Positions 8,364 to 17,983 of a DNA stretch of 64,000 nt are shown here, in pieces. A program made the translations under genes and the position numbers. The notes beneath the pieces were generated by a model. The model was not told where the DNA came from. It worked only from the letters and a program-made list of their open reading frames with translations, and made no database searches. The number at the start of each line of letters is the position of its first letter. Position 1 is the stretch's first letter. The stretch is from an uncultured Prevotellamassilia sp. (lineage in GTDB: Bacteria; Bacteroidota; Bacteroidia; Bacteroidales; Bacteroidaceae): assembly GCA_934255485.1 (NCBI GenBank), contig CAKQOG010000009.1, positions 1 through 64,000 of the forward strand, in the 5' to 3' direction.

Positions 8364-10726
8364 TCGGTTTTCTTCTTTGTTGTGCGACGTGTGGTTGTCT
8401 TCTTAGTCTTCGAAGATTCGCTTTCGATAATCTTGTGGCACTCTTCGATGGTAAGTTCTGTAGCACGCTCTGCATCTTTCTTAGGTAGCTTATAGTTCTT
8501 TCCTTTATATGAAATATAAGGACCCCAACGACCAGCACGTACCTCAAGTTCTGGCTCTTCGGCAAATTGCTTAAGGTGGCTCGCAGCGTCTTTTGCACGC
8601 TTTTCTTTTATCAATTCGATGGCTCTATCGAGCGTTACTTCAAGCGGATCTTCACCCTTTGGGATAGATACAAACAACTTGCCCAACTGAACGTAAGGTC
8701 CAAAGCGGCCCGCATTTACACGAACATTTTGCTCTTCGAACTCACCTAAATCGCGTGGCAACTTAAATAGTTCGAGTGCCTCGTCGAGTGTTATGGTTTC
8801 GATGCTTTGACCTTTTGCTAAATTGGCAAAACGTGGCTTTTCTTCATCGCTTGGCAAGCCTATTTGTACGATTGGACCATAGCGACCTATCTTGACACTT
8901 ACGGGTTTGCCCGATGTTGGGTCTGTACCCAATTCGCGCTCGCCTACACGATGTTCAGTTTTTTGGTTGAGTGTGCGTTCTACTTGTGGTTCAAAGTCCT
9001 TGTAGAAGCCGCTTATCATTTGTGTCCAATTTTCTTTTCCCTCTGCCACTTCGTCGAACTGCTTTTCTACGTTTGCCGTAAAATTGTAGTCCATTATCTC
9101 AGGGAAGTATTGCATCAAAAAGTCATTTACTACAAGACCAATATCAGTTGGAACGAGTTTGCCTCGGTTGCTTCCCACCTTTTCGGATAATATTTCTGCT
9201 GTAATGACGTCGTTTGCCAAGGTAAGTTGCTCATAATTACGAGGGGTACCTTCGTCTTCTCCTTTCACCACATATTGGCGCTGTTGTATGGTAGAGATGG
9301 TAGGAGCATAGGTTGATGGACGACCTATGCCCAACTCTTCGAGCTTGTGTACAAGCGATGCTTCGGTGTAACGAGGCGGTTGCTGACTAAAGCGTTGTTG
9401 GGCTACAACCTCGCGACGTTGCAAGATGTCGCCCTCTTTCATTGGTGGCAAAAGGTGACTATCATCGCTCTTGTTTATGCTTTGAGTGGTATCATCGTCG
9501 CTACGACTCTCGTTGTATACACGCAAGAAGCCATCAAATTTCACCACTTCGCCTATAGCTTGGAAATGCTCTTCAGCATTGCTTACCTGTATGTTTACCG
9601 TAGTCTTTTCGAGCTGTGCATCTGCCATTTGGCATGCTATAGTGCGACGCCAAATCAATTCATAAAGGCGTTTTTCTTGTGATGTACCCTCTATCTGCTT
9701 GCGCGACATATCGGTTGGACGGATGGCTTCGTGCGCCTCTTGTGCACCTTTAGAATGGGTGTGAAACACTCTGCGCTTGTGATAGTTGGCACCCATCATA
9801 TCGGTAATAAGCGAGGTGCAACTATTTAGGCACAAGTCTGAAAGATTCATTGAGTCGGTACGCATGTAGGTGATGTAACCTGACTCATAAAGGCTCTGTG
9901 CAACACGCATGGTCATTACCACAGGGAAACTCAACTTACGCGCAGCCTCTTGCTGCAAAGTAGAGGTAGTGAACGGTGGTGCAGGTGTACGAGTTGAAGG
10001 ACGAGTTATGATGCTATCTATCGAAAACGTTGCTTGTTTGCAATAATTCAAAAATGCCTCAGCCTCAGCCTTTGTACCAAAGCGTTTGTTTAGTTCTGCC
10101 CTAAGCAAAGAAACCTTACCAGCTGGACCTTTCACCTCAAACAAAGCAGTTACTCGATAGTTCGATTCGGGCTTAAAATGTTGTATTTCGCGCTCGCGCT
10201 CAACAATAAGTCTTACCGTTACACTCTGCACACGTCCTGCAGAAAGACTCGGACGCACCTTGCGCCACAATACAGGCGAAAGTTTGAAACCCACCAAGCG
10301 GTCGAGCACACGGCGTGCTTGTTGTGCATCTACAAGGTTTAAATCTATATGACGCGGATGCTTAATGGCATCTAAGATTGCAGGCTTAGTGATTTCGTGA
10401 AACACTATGCGGCGTGTTTCCTTAGGATCGAGTCCTAACACCTCTGCCAAGTGCCACGAAATAGCTTCTCCCTCGCGGTCCTCATCGGATGCAAGCCATA
10501 CAGATTCTGACTTTTTAGCTTGCGCCTTGAGTTCGCTTACTACTTTCTTTTTATCTGCTGGAATTTCATATTGTGGTTCGAATGTTTCGAGGTCAACACC
10601 AAAGTTCTTCTTCTTTAAATCACGTATGTGTCCATAGCTCGACATCACCTTATAGTCTGAGCCAAGAAACTTCTCAATGGTCTTCGCCTTGGCAGGAGAC
10701 TCAACAATCACTAAGTTCTTTTGCAT
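8360..10726 (-). CDS. topA: DNA topoisomerase I
   Basis: Type IA topoisomerase that relaxes negative supercoils. It has 788 residues: a Toprim domain from the N-terminus (VESPAKAKTIEKF, then SDEDREGEAI), and the active-site tyrosine in GYITYMRTDS near residue 285. The C-terminal part has three topoisomerase C-repeats (GRYGPIV, GRFGPYV, GRWGPYI) instead of the cysteine zinc ribbons found in E. coli TopA. The last ~18 residues are a Lys/Thr/Arg tail, probably for DNA contact. It heads topA-aroK-speA and has one of the best promoters in the window. Confidence 0.97.
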   Translation of the reverse strand: MQKNLVIVESPAKAKTIEKFLGSDYKVMSSYGHIRDLKKKNFGVDLETFEPQYEIPADKKKVVSELKAQAKKSESVWLASDEDREGEAISWHLAEVLGLDPKETRRIVFHEITKPAILDAIKHPRHIDLNLVDAQQARRVLDRLVGFKLSPVLWRKVRPSLSAGRVQSVTVRLIVEREREIQHFKPESNYRVTALFEVKGPAGKVSLLRAELNKRFGTKAEAEAFLNYCKQATFSIDSIITRPSTRTPAPPFTTSTLQQEAARKLSFPVVMTMRVAQSLYESGYITYMRTDSMNLSDLCLNSCTSLITDMMGANYHKRRVFHTHSKGAQEAHEAIRPTDMSRKQIEGTSQEKRLYELIWRRTIACQMADAQLEKTTVNIQVSNAEEHFQAIGEVVKFDGFLRVYNESRSDDDTTQSINKSDDSHLLPPMKEGDILQRREVVAQQRFSQQPPRYTEASLVHKLEELGIGRPSTYAPTISTIQQRQYVVKGEDEGTPRNYEQLTLANDVITAEILSEKVGSNRGKLVPTDIGLVVNDFLMQYFPEIMDYNFTANVEKQFDEVAEGKENWTQMISGFYKDFEPQVERTLNQKTEHRVGERELGTDPTSGKPVSVKIGRYGPIVQIGLPSDEEKPRFANLAKGQSIETITLDEALELFKLPRDLGEFEEQNVRVNAGRFGPYVQLGKLFVSIPKGEDPLEVTLDRAIELIKEKRAKDAASHLKQFAEEPELEVRAGRWGPYISYKGKNYKLPKKDAERATELTIEECHKIIESESSKTKKTTTRRTTKKKTE

Positions 10727-10745
10727 AGTTTTCTGTTTTATGGTG

Positions 10746-10776
10746 CAAAAGTAGTGTAAGGTTGCAAAACGACAAA
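10746..10776 (-). promoter_or_regulatory. Promoter of topA operon
   Basis: On the minus strand, TTTG (10776-10773), 19 bases, then TACTTTTG (10753-10746) matches the Bacteroidetes sigma consensus exactly. The -7 box is 19 bases before the topA ATG. Confidence 0.8.
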
Positions 10777-10951
10777 ACTAAATGCTGTTTTATTTGGTTT
10801 TCAAAATAAGCACGCACAGAACTTTACACTATTATAATAAAAATGAGGAAAACATGTAAACTATAATAACAAGTAGATATTAAGAGTTTAATTAATAGAT
10901 AATTAATACTCAGACTCTGCATGCAATGCCATTCTTCCCCATTATTTATAT
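10777..10951. other. AT-rich gap between topA promoter and yqeY terminator
   Basis: This is the rest of the 310-base gap between topA and yqeY. Apart from the topA promoter and the yqeY terminator at its ends I see no reading frame, RNA gene or repeat in it. Confidence 0.6.
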
Positions 10952-11004
10952 AAAAAGTACATGGCATTAGCTGTTTTTATCAGCTTAATGCCATGTACTT
11001 TTTT
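10952..11004 (-). terminator. Terminator after yqeY
   Basis: A ~22-bp stem (10952-10973 with 10981-11004) around a short loop, flanked by A/T runs, sits 33 bases beyond the yqeY stop. It probably ends the murG-to-yqeY transcript. Confidence 0.85.
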
Positions 11005-11036
11005 ATTAAAATAGGCTTGTATATAACAAGTACTAA

Positions 11037-11486
11037 TTATGCAAGGAGTTGCTTAACGAGTGTAGAGATAGCCTTGCCATCAGCACGACCAGCAAGTTTT
11101 TTGCTTGCGGTGCCCATAACCTTTCCCATGTCCTTCATGCTTGTAGCACCTACCTCAGCTATAATCGCTTTGATTTCGACTTCAAGTTCTTCAGCACTGA
11201 GAGCCTTGGGCAAATATTCATCGATTATGTTAGCTTGTGCCTCCTCTTCTTCTGCCAAGTCGGGGCGATTTTGCTCTTTATATAGAGCTGCTGTATCGTG
11301 ACCTTGCTTTGAGAGTTTAGCCAATATCTTTAAGGCTGCAGCATCCTCTAAAGTGTCGTTGGCACCTGGAGCGGTTTTAGCCTCAATAAAGAACTTTTTT
11401 ACGTTGCGCAATGCTTCCAAACGGATTTTATCCTTTGCTTTCATTGCGGCAATAATGTCTTTGCTTACTTTTTCAAAAATATCCAT
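11037..11486 (-). CDS. yqeY: GatB/YqeY domain protein
   Basis: A 149-residue protein of the YqeY family, which resembles the tail domain of the amidotransferase subunit GatB that contacts tRNA. It has the typical start MDIFEKVSKDI and the closing region GATSMKDMGKVMG...GRADG. The ATG at 11486 is preferred to the codon three residues upstream because it matches family starts. The cellular role is not established; association with tRNA metabolism is an inference. It is the last gene of the division block, 25 bases after the second ftsZ. Confidence 0.92.
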   Translation of the reverse strand: MDIFEKVSKDIIAAMKAKDKIRLEALRNVKKFFIEAKTAPGANDTLEDAAALKILAKLSKQGHDTAALYKEQNRPDLAEEEEAQANIIDEYLPKALSAEELEVEIKAIIAEVGATSMKDMGKVMGTASKKLAGRADGKAISTLVKQLLA

Positions 11487-11511
11487 TGTTAGCAATATTT
11501 ATACTTTTTCT

Positions 11512-12726
11512 CTAATTCTCTGAAAGCCTTTTTAGCTGTTCAAGCATATCATTGGTGCGTTTCAGAGTAGGCGTATCCTCAACCATTTGCAGAACCTCTT
11601 CGTTGCACAAATCGTCTTCACTAAAGAGGTAAAACAGCGGTTTGCGACGAATACATTGCCTAGAACGATAGTCTGTGTAAAATACTTTTCGACGATTTTC
11701 GACCTGTGGATCTATCTGTTCTTCCTCTGCAATCTTACCATCAGTAGATGATTTAGGGCCATAGATGCCGAAGCCCGATGCTACAATCGTTATCTTTATC
11801 TGCTTATCCAACGATTTATCCACTGTCAAGCCCCACTTCGTTTGCACATCGGGGTTAAAAGCCTCCATAAAAGCCGTAACCTCGTTGAGTTCCTCCGTAC
11901 GCAACACGTATTTGGGATCATCGTTCATGGTGATTGAGAGTAATATATGTGTTGCTTTAAACACATCGTTATTGTTGAGCAAAGGCGAATTAAGGGCCTG
12001 GTTAATGGCGTTTGTCACACGGTTGTCGCCTTCGGCATATCCCGACGACATAACCGCAACCCCACCATTACGCAAAGTGGTACATACATCCTCAAAGTCG
12101 AGCGTAATACGTCCGTGCATATAGATGATTTCGGTAATAGACCTTACAGCAGTAGAGAGGGTTTCGTCGGCACGTTTAAAAGCATTAACAACACTCAAGT
12201 CTGAATATATATCACACAAACGTTGGTTGTTGATAACCAACATTGCATCTACCTCCTTTTGTAGCATCTCAAGTCCATCGAGCGCTTTGTCTATACGTAC
12301 CTCGCGTTCAAAGAGAAACGGAATAGTTACAATACCTATAGTAAGGATGCCTCTTTTGCGGGCTTCGCGTGCAAATATAGGTGATGCACCAGTTCCCGTG
12401 CCACCGCCCATTCCCGCAGTGATAAACACCATTTGCGTATCGCTATCGAATACCTCTGCTATTTTATCAACTTCAGTTTCAGCCAATTCACGTCCCTTTT
12501 CAGGACTTCCTCCAGCCCCAAGTCCCGGACCAATCTGCAAGTGCTCGGGCACAGGATTATCTTCGAGAGCTTTGCGATCAGTATTGGCAACAAGATAACT
12601 TACATTGCTTATACCATCACGATACATCTGGGCGACAGCGTTGCCACCACCACCGCCCACACCAATCACCTTGATAATATATGATGTTTTGGCGTCTGCA
12701 ATTTGTATTAAGTCATCTTCTGCCAT
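11512..12726 (-). CDS. Second, divergent FtsZ paralogue
   Basis: A 404-residue tubulin-like GTPase immediately downstream of ftsZ. GTP-binding elements are intact: [10 protein letters not shown] near residue 22 and GGGTGTG near 112. In the T7 synergy loop, the neighbour's NLDFRD is TLDFED: the leading Asn is Thr while both Asp remain. The linker is shorter and less acidic, and the C-terminal tail DTPTLKR resembles the neighbour's LTPTFKR. The ATG at 12726 is preferred to a TTG at 12762 because it gives the same start (MAED) as ftsZ. I infer a co-polymer or a modulator of the Z ring; a redundant FtsZ is the alternative. Confidence 0.9.
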   Translation of the reverse strand: MAEDDLIQIADAKTSYIIKVIGVGGGGGNAVAQMYRDGISNVSYLVANTDRKALEDNPVPEHLQIGPGLGAGGSPEKGRELAETEVDKIAEVFDSDTQMVFITAGMGGGTGTGASPIFAREARKRGILTIGIVTIPFLFEREVRIDKALDGLEMLQKEVDAMLVINNQRLCDIYSDLSVVNAFKRADETLSTAVRSITEIIYMHGRITLDFEDVCTTLRNGGVAVMSSGYAEGDNRVTNAINQALNSPLLNNNDVFKATHILLSITMNDDPKYVLRTEELNEVTAFMEAFNPDVQTKWGLTVDKSLDKQIKITIVASGFGIYGPKSSTDGKIAEEEQIDPQVENRRKVFYTDYRSRQCIRRKPLFYLFSEDDLCNEEVLQMVEDTPTLKRTNDMLEQLKRLSEN

Positions 12727-12804
12727 AAATATATTTTTGCACTGACCATCAGTTGTTACCAACTTTTGCTTTTAGGAGCAACTATACCAATTAGCCTCAA
12801 CTAC

Positions 12805-14133
12805 CTATGCAAACGAAATTACAGAGCCTGCGGTTTCTGCAGCTGGTGCATCAGCACTTTCGGGTTCGATAGCAATGTTGTTATACGACTTGCTCTTAAT
12901 GTCTGCCAACGCTTCTTTAGAGCGTTTAAAGGTAGGAGTGAGTTCTACAAGAGAGATTATTTCTTCGTTGTCAAGATCATCGAGTCCAAACAAGAAAAAG
13001 CGTGGACGACGACGGAATGTGCTCTTTTTATCACCTCCGTAAAAGTTGTCGCGACGTTCTTCTTTCTCCTCATTCTCTTCTATCTCGTTTTGGCGGTGAG
13101 CCTCCTCTTCAGCATCAATTTTACTCTTAAGCCCTGGCACATTCTTTAAGCCAAATCCTGTGGCAAGAATTGTAATCTTAACTTGCTTACCCAAAGAAGG
13201 ATCGGTAGAAAGTCCCCACTTAGTCTCCACGTCGTTGTGGAACTTAGACATAAACTCGTGTACCTCGTTCATCTCCTCCATCATCAAACTATCGCCTTCT
13301 TTTTCGGCACAGAACGAGATAGAGAGCAACACCTTCTTAGAGTTGAAGATATCATTGTTATTGAGTAGTGGTGAGTGTAGAGCCCCCTCAATGGCTTTGC
13401 TCACACGATTTTCGCCCTCACCATAACCCGTAGACATGATAGCCACGCCACCATCCTTCAGCACTGTGCATACATCCCGGAAGTCAAGGTTAATGATGCC
13501 ATGCATTGTGATGATTTCGGCAATTGAACGCGCTGCCACGCTCAATGTATTGTCGGCTTTATCGAATGCTGAGAGCACATTCAGTTCAGGATAAATCTCA
13601 CGCAAACGCTCATTGTTGATAACTAATAGCGCATCTACATGCTTCGATATCTCCTCAACACCATCAAGTGCTTGGTCTATCTTTTTGTTACCTTCAAAGA
13701 GGAAAGGAATAGTTACAATGCCCACAGTTAAGATGCCCATCGACTTTGCCTCGTGAGCTATTACAGGAGCTGCACCTGTACCAGTACCGCCCCCCATACC
13801 AGCTGTGATAAACACCATTTTAGTGCCATCGTTGAGCATCTCGTGTATTTGTTCTACGCTCTCTTCAGCAGCTTGGCGTGCACGTTCAGGACGGTTGCCC
13901 GCACCAAGTCCCTCTTTACCCAACTGTAAACGAACAGGAACAGGAGAGTCAGAAAGAGCTTTAGAGTCGGTGTTGCATACCACAAAATTCACATCGTGAA
14001 TGCCTTCACGATACATATGATTAACGGCATTTCCACCGCCACCACCAACACCTATCACTTTGATGATAGAAGGAGTTGTAGTGGGAATACCCATATCTAT
14101 TAGTAGGTCGTTATTATTGTTGTCTTCTGCCAT
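12805..14133 (-). CDS. ftsZ: Cell division protein FtsZ
   Basis: The canonical FtsZ, which polymerises into the cytokinetic ring. It has 442 residues: [13 protein letters not shown] near residue 27, the tubulin signature GGGTGTG near 114, and a complete T7 loop NLDFRDV. The GTPase core is followed by an acidic/charged linker ([20 protein letters not shown]) and a conserved-looking tail VELTPTFKR that probably serves as the C-terminal peptide for partners such as FtsA, then a further ~40 residues. It follows ftsA by 16 bases and precedes the divergent paralogue by 78 bases. Confidence 0.97.
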   Translation of the reverse strand: MAEDNNNNDLLIDMGIPTTTPSIIKVIGVGGGGGNAVNHMYREGIHDVNFVVCNTDSKALSDSPVPVRLQLGKEGLGAGNRPERARQAAEESVEQIHEMLNDGTKMVFITAGMGGGTGTGAAPVIAHEAKSMGILTVGIVTIPFLFEGNKKIDQALDGVEEISKHVDALLVINNERLREIYPELNVLSAFDKADNTLSVAARSIAEIITMHGIINLDFRDVCTVLKDGGVAIMSTGYGEGENRVSKAIEGALHSPLLNNNDIFNSKKVLLSISFCAEKEGDSLMMEEMNEVHEFMSKFHNDVETKWGLSTDPSLGKQVKITILATGFGLKNVPGLKSKIDAEEEAHRQNEIEENEEKEERRDNFYGGDKKSTFRRRPRFFLFGLDDLDNEEIISLVELTPTFKRSKEALADIKSKSYNNIAIEPESADAPAAETAGSVISFA

Positions 14134-14149
14134 TTTTCTTGCTAAAATA

Positions 14150-15580
14150 TTAAGCGTTTTCGTCGTTTTCTTTCACGATATTGCCAAACCACTCGCCTGC
14201 TTTTTTAAAGAAATTGGTAAACTTTTTCTTTTTCTTTTCTCTTTCTTTTCTTCGGCGTTCTTCTTCCTCTTGGCGTTCTTTTTCAGCGCGTTTTTGAGCC
14301 TCGATTTCAGCTAAATGTTTAGCTTCCTCCTCGATTTTCTTTTTCTCTTCAGCCACTTGTTCCTCTTCGGCAGTTGTACGATGCTCTTCGTCGTTCACAT
14401 CCTCAAAGAGGTCTGTAGGCTGTCCTAATCTACCACCGCAGCAATTTTCATTGCCCTTATCAATAAGCGCTATCACGGCATTACAATCGCCGTCGCTATT
14501 CAAGCCAGGATAGTCTGATGAGCGCAAAGCAATGCGAATATTGCGCACAAAACGCATTTTTTCAAATTTCAGTTCACGTGCAAAAGCCTTGTCAATATTC
14601 TTGATGTGCGACGCGCCACCCGTAATGACAAGTCCGCCGATAAGCTGACCTTTATCGTATTTCGAAATCGAAATTTGGTTCTTTATGTTAAGTATAATCT
14701 CCTCGACACGAGCTTCAACCAATCCGCTAAAGTCGTCGAAAGGAATAGTTCTACCATCGCGAAGAGTGATAGGTTTATGCTTTTCATCGTCGCTGGTCGA
14801 GATAGCTGAACCATATTTAATTTTCAGTTCCTCAGCTTCGTCATCTTCGATTTGTAACGACATAATGTCGCGATTGATATTAGCACCGCCCAATGGAATA
14901 ACAGCCAAATGACGCAGCAAATTATTTTTGTAAACAGCTACCGATGTTGTTTCAGCACCCATATCCACAAACACGCATCCTGAGCGTTTTTCAGGTTCAG
15001 TTAGCATGGTGTCTGCCAGCGTTTCAATAGTAATAGGCAGTTCAGCAATAGTTACGCCAGCACTTCTAAAGCAGTTGCGTATTTCCTCACGAACGCTTGA
15101 GTTAGCCACCACATTCAAGAAGTTACCCTCAACATTATCGGCAATGATGCCCACAGGTTCGTTTGTTACTTGCGTACCAATATGATATTCTTGTGGAACA
15201 ACATCCAATATGTCGCGGTCACCATTGGCAGAGTTGCGGTTTTCCTCATACATGGCATCAATCATCTCTTGCGTAATCTCTACTTTAGAGTCGAAATGGC
15301 GCACCACTGCTTTAGCAACAGTGTGCATCCCCATGCCACCAATGCCCACATATATGCGGCTTATGCTTTTTTGCAGCTTTTGCTCCATCTTGTCTTTCAT
15401 GCTAATGAGGCACTGTGTCATTTTGCTGACATTGTTTATACGCCCCTTTCTGATGAAAGTGGTTGATGGCTCTTGAGCGAAGGCAAGTACTTGAATAGCA
15501 CCATCAGGCTGTTTGCGTCCAGCCATACAAGTAACCTTAGACGAGCCTAATTCAATAGCTACTATAAAGTTGTCTTCCAT
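14150..15580 (-). CDS. ftsA: Cell division protein FtsA
   Basis: Actin-like ATPase that anchors FtsZ to the membrane and recruits later division proteins. It has 476 residues, longer than the roughly 420 of E. coli FtsA. The N-terminus shows phosphate-1 AIELGSSKV, and VFVDMGAETTSVAVY and VITGGASHI are the later nucleotide-binding motifs. The additional length is a highly charged Glu/Lys/Arg region at about residues 385-450, predicted helical, placed before the terminal amphipathic helix (FTNFFKKAGEWFGNIV) that should insert in the membrane. So the membrane anchor is on a long charged spacer. It lies between ftsQ and ftsZ. Confidence 0.96.
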   Translation of the reverse strand: MEDNFIVAIELGSSKVTCMAGRKQPDGAIQVLAFAQEPSTTFIRKGRINNVSKMTQCLISMKDKMEQKLQKSISRIYVGIGGMGMHTVAKAVVRHFDSKVEITQEMIDAMYEENRNSANGDRDILDVVPQEYHIGTQVTNEPVGIIADNVEGNFLNVVANSSVREEIRNCFRSAGVTIAELPITIETLADTMLTEPEKRSGCVFVDMGAETTSVAVYKNNLLRHLAVIPLGGANINRDIMSLQIEDDEAEELKIKYGSAISTSDDEKHKPITLRDGRTIPFDDFSGLVEARVEEIILNIKNQISISKYDKGQLIGGLVITGGASHIKNIDKAFARELKFEKMRFVRNIRIALRSSDYPGLNSDGDCNAVIALIDKGNENCCGGRLGQPTDLFEDVNDEEHRTTAEEEQVAEEKKKIEEEAKHLAEIEAQKRAEKERQEEEERRRKEREKKKKKFTNFFKKAGEWFGNIVKENDENA

Positions 15581-15695
15581 TTAATTATGTCGTTTTTTTT
15601 ATTTTCTGAATATATTGATTATAGGGGGATTTACGCCAAGATTTGCTCCCTAAGGAGGCTCAATGCGTGCATAGCTAACTGATGCTTTGTTGGCA

Positions 15696-16433
15696 TTATT
15701 GTTCCTTAGTTTTTCGTCCCACTATTTGAGATAAGTGTTCAACAGATATTTCTGCATACTTGTTCCACCCTACTTGGGGTAGCACCTTTTCGTAAAAGGC
15801 ATAGAGGTTTCTAAACTTTTGGCTGATGCTATCAGTATTGCCAAATGCAATGATGTGACAGCCCACGCGAGGCACCATCTTTATTTGTTGATGCGGTGTC
15901 ACATAGATTTGTTCTATCTGGTTATTCCAAAAGTCATCGTCGCGCAAGAAGCGTCCTAACTTCACAAGTTGCTTCGATGCAAACTGGCGAGAGATGTTTC
16001 CAGTAGCCACAATTAAGTCGGCCGAATAGCCTTGTGGATTCATTACGTTTCCCTTGCTGTCTATGTAATAGTCATCGCCATTGTCTGCCCTCACACGTAG
16101 CAAGGGAAGGCGTTGTTGGATAAGCACATTGTATATGCCATTGGGCGACTTATAGCACGATACCGAGTCGATAAACGAGTTCTTTTTCAGCACCCTTTCG
16201 ATTGCCATGCCGTCTATTTGGTCCATTTTTTTGCCTACGGGATATTGTCCTGATATCTGCAAAAGGTGGTCAGCCTCATCGCGCGTGATAAAACCAGCAT
16301 GCGAACTATCGGCAATGGTAAAATTAACTTGCTTGCATATTGTAGAATCGCCATGCTGTGTAAAGTTGGCAAAAGCAAATCCTAAATAAACAATCAGTCC
16401 TGCCAAAAGCAGTAGTTTTATAAAGGTTTTCAT
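15696..16433 (-). CDS. ftsQ: Cell division protein FtsQ/DivIB
   Basis: A bitopic division protein of 245 residues: one N-terminal membrane helix (LLLLAGLIVYLGFAFA, residues 7-22) and a periplasmic part with a POTRA-like region (ITRDEADHLLQI to VSCYKSPNGIYNVLIQQRLP), then the beta domain. Sequence conservation in FtsQ is low, so the call rests on topology, size and position between murC and ftsA. A gap of 115 bases separates it from ftsA; I see no clear promoter there. Confidence 0.9.
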   Translation of the reverse strand: MKTFIKLLLLAGLIVYLGFAFANFTQHGDSTICKQVNFTIADSSHAGFITRDEADHLLQISGQYPVGKKMDQIDGMAIERVLKKNSFIDSVSCYKSPNGIYNVLIQQRLPLLRVRADNGDDYYIDSKGNVMNPQGYSADLIVATGNISRQFASKQLVKLGRFLRDDDFWNNQIEQIYVTPHQQIKMVPRVGCHIIAFGNTDSISQKFRNLYAFYEKVLPQVGWNKYAEISVEHLSQIVGRKTKEQ

Positions 16434-16484
16434 GCTACCGAATTATAAATTCCGTACGTAACAGTCTGAAAAACAACAGGTTTA

Positions 16485-17852
16485 TTATCTCTCCTTACTC
16501 TCCAATATTTCCTTTATCTGAGGTATGTAATCTACTGCATCGCCAGCACCCAACACTACGAGTACATCGAAATCTTTGTTCGCTACAAACGTTGGAATGT
16601 CGGATTTGTTAATCAGATGCTTTTCGATACCAGGACGCAAGTTGTCGTAGATAATTTGGCTTGTTATGCCTGGTATTGGTTTCTCGCGAGCGGGATATAT
16701 TTCGGTGAGAATTACCTCGTCGAGCAACGACAAACTTGCAGCAAAGTCTTTGTAGAAGTCGCGTGTGCGTGTGTAGAGATGAGGTTGGAATATAGCCGAG
16801 ATTTTTTTGTTATTAAATACTTCGCGAATAGAGAGTATGCTCTGTTTGATTTCGGCAGGATGGTGTGCATAGTCTGATAGCAGCACATGCTTGTCGGTAC
16901 GTAGAGCAAAGTCAAAACGGCGGTCTACACCAGCAAAGGTTTTCATGCCCTTGCGTATCTCGTCGGCGCTTGCACCAGCTATCTGAGCCAATGCCATGGC
17001 AGCTATACCATTCTCAATATTGATGCTTACAGGCACGCCAAGTTCCACTTGAGAAATATTGCCTAAAGGCGATACAAAATCGAAAACAATGTGTCCGTTG
17101 CCTATTTGTATATTCTCGGCATGAAAGTCACCCTCGTTGCGGTCGTATGTGTAAGTTTTTACTCCTTCCTGCGGATTGGGCTTCATCTTAAGGTTGCGAT
17201 GGATGATGAGAGCACCACCTGGTTGGATAAGTTCGGTGTAGTGGCGGAAGCTTTCGAGATAAGCCTCTTCTGTACCATAGATGTCGAGGTGGTCGGCATC
17301 GGTAGCTGTGATAACCGTAGCAAATGGGCGGAGATGGTGGAACGAGCGGTCGAACTCATCGGCCTCGATCACCACATATGGGCTATTATTGTCGAGCAAA
17401 TAATTAGTACCATAGTTCTTGGTTATACCACCCAAGAAAGCGTTGCATCCCACATGACTTTCATGCAAAAGGTGTGCCGCCATTGAAGTTGTTGTGGTTT
17501 TTCCGTGTGTACCTGCCACACAGAGTCCCTTCATTGTGCGTGTGAGTGTACCCAACACTTGCGCACGCTTTTGTATGTCGAATCCGTTTTCACGGAAGTA
17601 TGTAAGTTCCTTATGCGTGCTCGGTATGGCAGGAGTATACACCACGAGGGTGTGCTCTTTGTCCTTACATTCTTGTGGAATGAGGTCGGGGTTGTCTTCG
17701 TAGTGGATATGTGCACCTTCGGCACAAAGTTCCTCTGTTAGCGGGCATTCCGCACGATCATAACCGCCTACAAATAGTCCTTGCGACAAGAAATAGCGCT
17801 CAAGTGCGCTCATACCGATGCCACCTGCACCGATGAAATATACTGATTTCAT
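16485..17852 (-). CDS. murC: UDP-N-acetylmuramate--L-alanine ligase
   Basis: Adds L-alanine to UDP-MurNAc, the first amino acid of the peptidoglycan stem. It has 455 residues with three Mur-ligase domains: FIGAGGIGMSAL at the N-terminus for UDP-MurNAc, the ATP loop GTHGKTTTTS near residue 115, and VDRRFDF and DYAHHPAEI in the central and C-terminal domains. It lies between murG and ftsQ, the usual order. A strongly folded gap of 131 bases separates it from murG. Confidence 0.97.
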   Translation of the reverse strand: MKSVYFIGAGGIGMSALERYFLSQGLFVGGYDRAECPLTEELCAEGAHIHYEDNPDLIPQECKDKEHTLVVYTPAIPSTHKELTYFRENGFDIQKRAQVLGTLTRTMKGLCVAGTHGKTTTTSMAAHLLHESHVGCNAFLGGITKNYGTNYLLDNNSPYVVIEADEFDRSFHHLRPFATVITATDADHLDIYGTEEAYLESFRHYTELIQPGGALIIHRNLKMKPNPQEGVKTYTYDRNEGDFHAENIQIGNGHIVFDFVSPLGNISQVELGVPVSINIENGIAAMALAQIAGASADEIRKGMKTFAGVDRRFDFALRTDKHVLLSDYAHHPAEIKQSILSIREVFNNKKISAIFQPHLYTRTRDFYKDFAASLSLLDEVILTEIYPAREKPIPGITSQIIYDNLRPGIEKHLINKSDIPTFVANKDFDVLVVLGAGDAVDYIPQIKEILESKER

Positions 17853-17872
17853 TTTATCTTATTTAGCAATCA

Positions 17873-17955
17873 GAGAGGGGTTTAGCTGTGCACTTTAGGC
17901 GCAGACTGCTAAGTCTACGCCTTGTCAATCTATCGCTACATGCTATACCCCTCTC
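17873..17955. other. Nested hairpin element between murG and murC
   Basis: An outer perfect 9-bp stem (GAGAGGGGT, 17873-17881, with ACCCCTCTC, 17947-17955) encloses a second stem, AGGCGcAGACT (17897-17907) with AGTCTaCGCCT (17912-17922), which has one mismatch and a 4-base loop. There is no T-run typical of an intrinsic terminator. It lies within the murG-murC gap, so if the operon is transcribed through it, it would sit in the mRNA. Function is unknown: processing site, attenuator or dispersed repeat are options. Confidence 0.6.
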
Positions 17956-17983
17956 GTATTTTTTCTGAATTTTAACCTTATGC

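Noticed and set aside
9347..9682. Open frames on the plus strand inside topA
   Set aside because: Antisense shadows of a conserved gene, without start signals or domains. The same applies to frames inside ftsZ, murG and recO.
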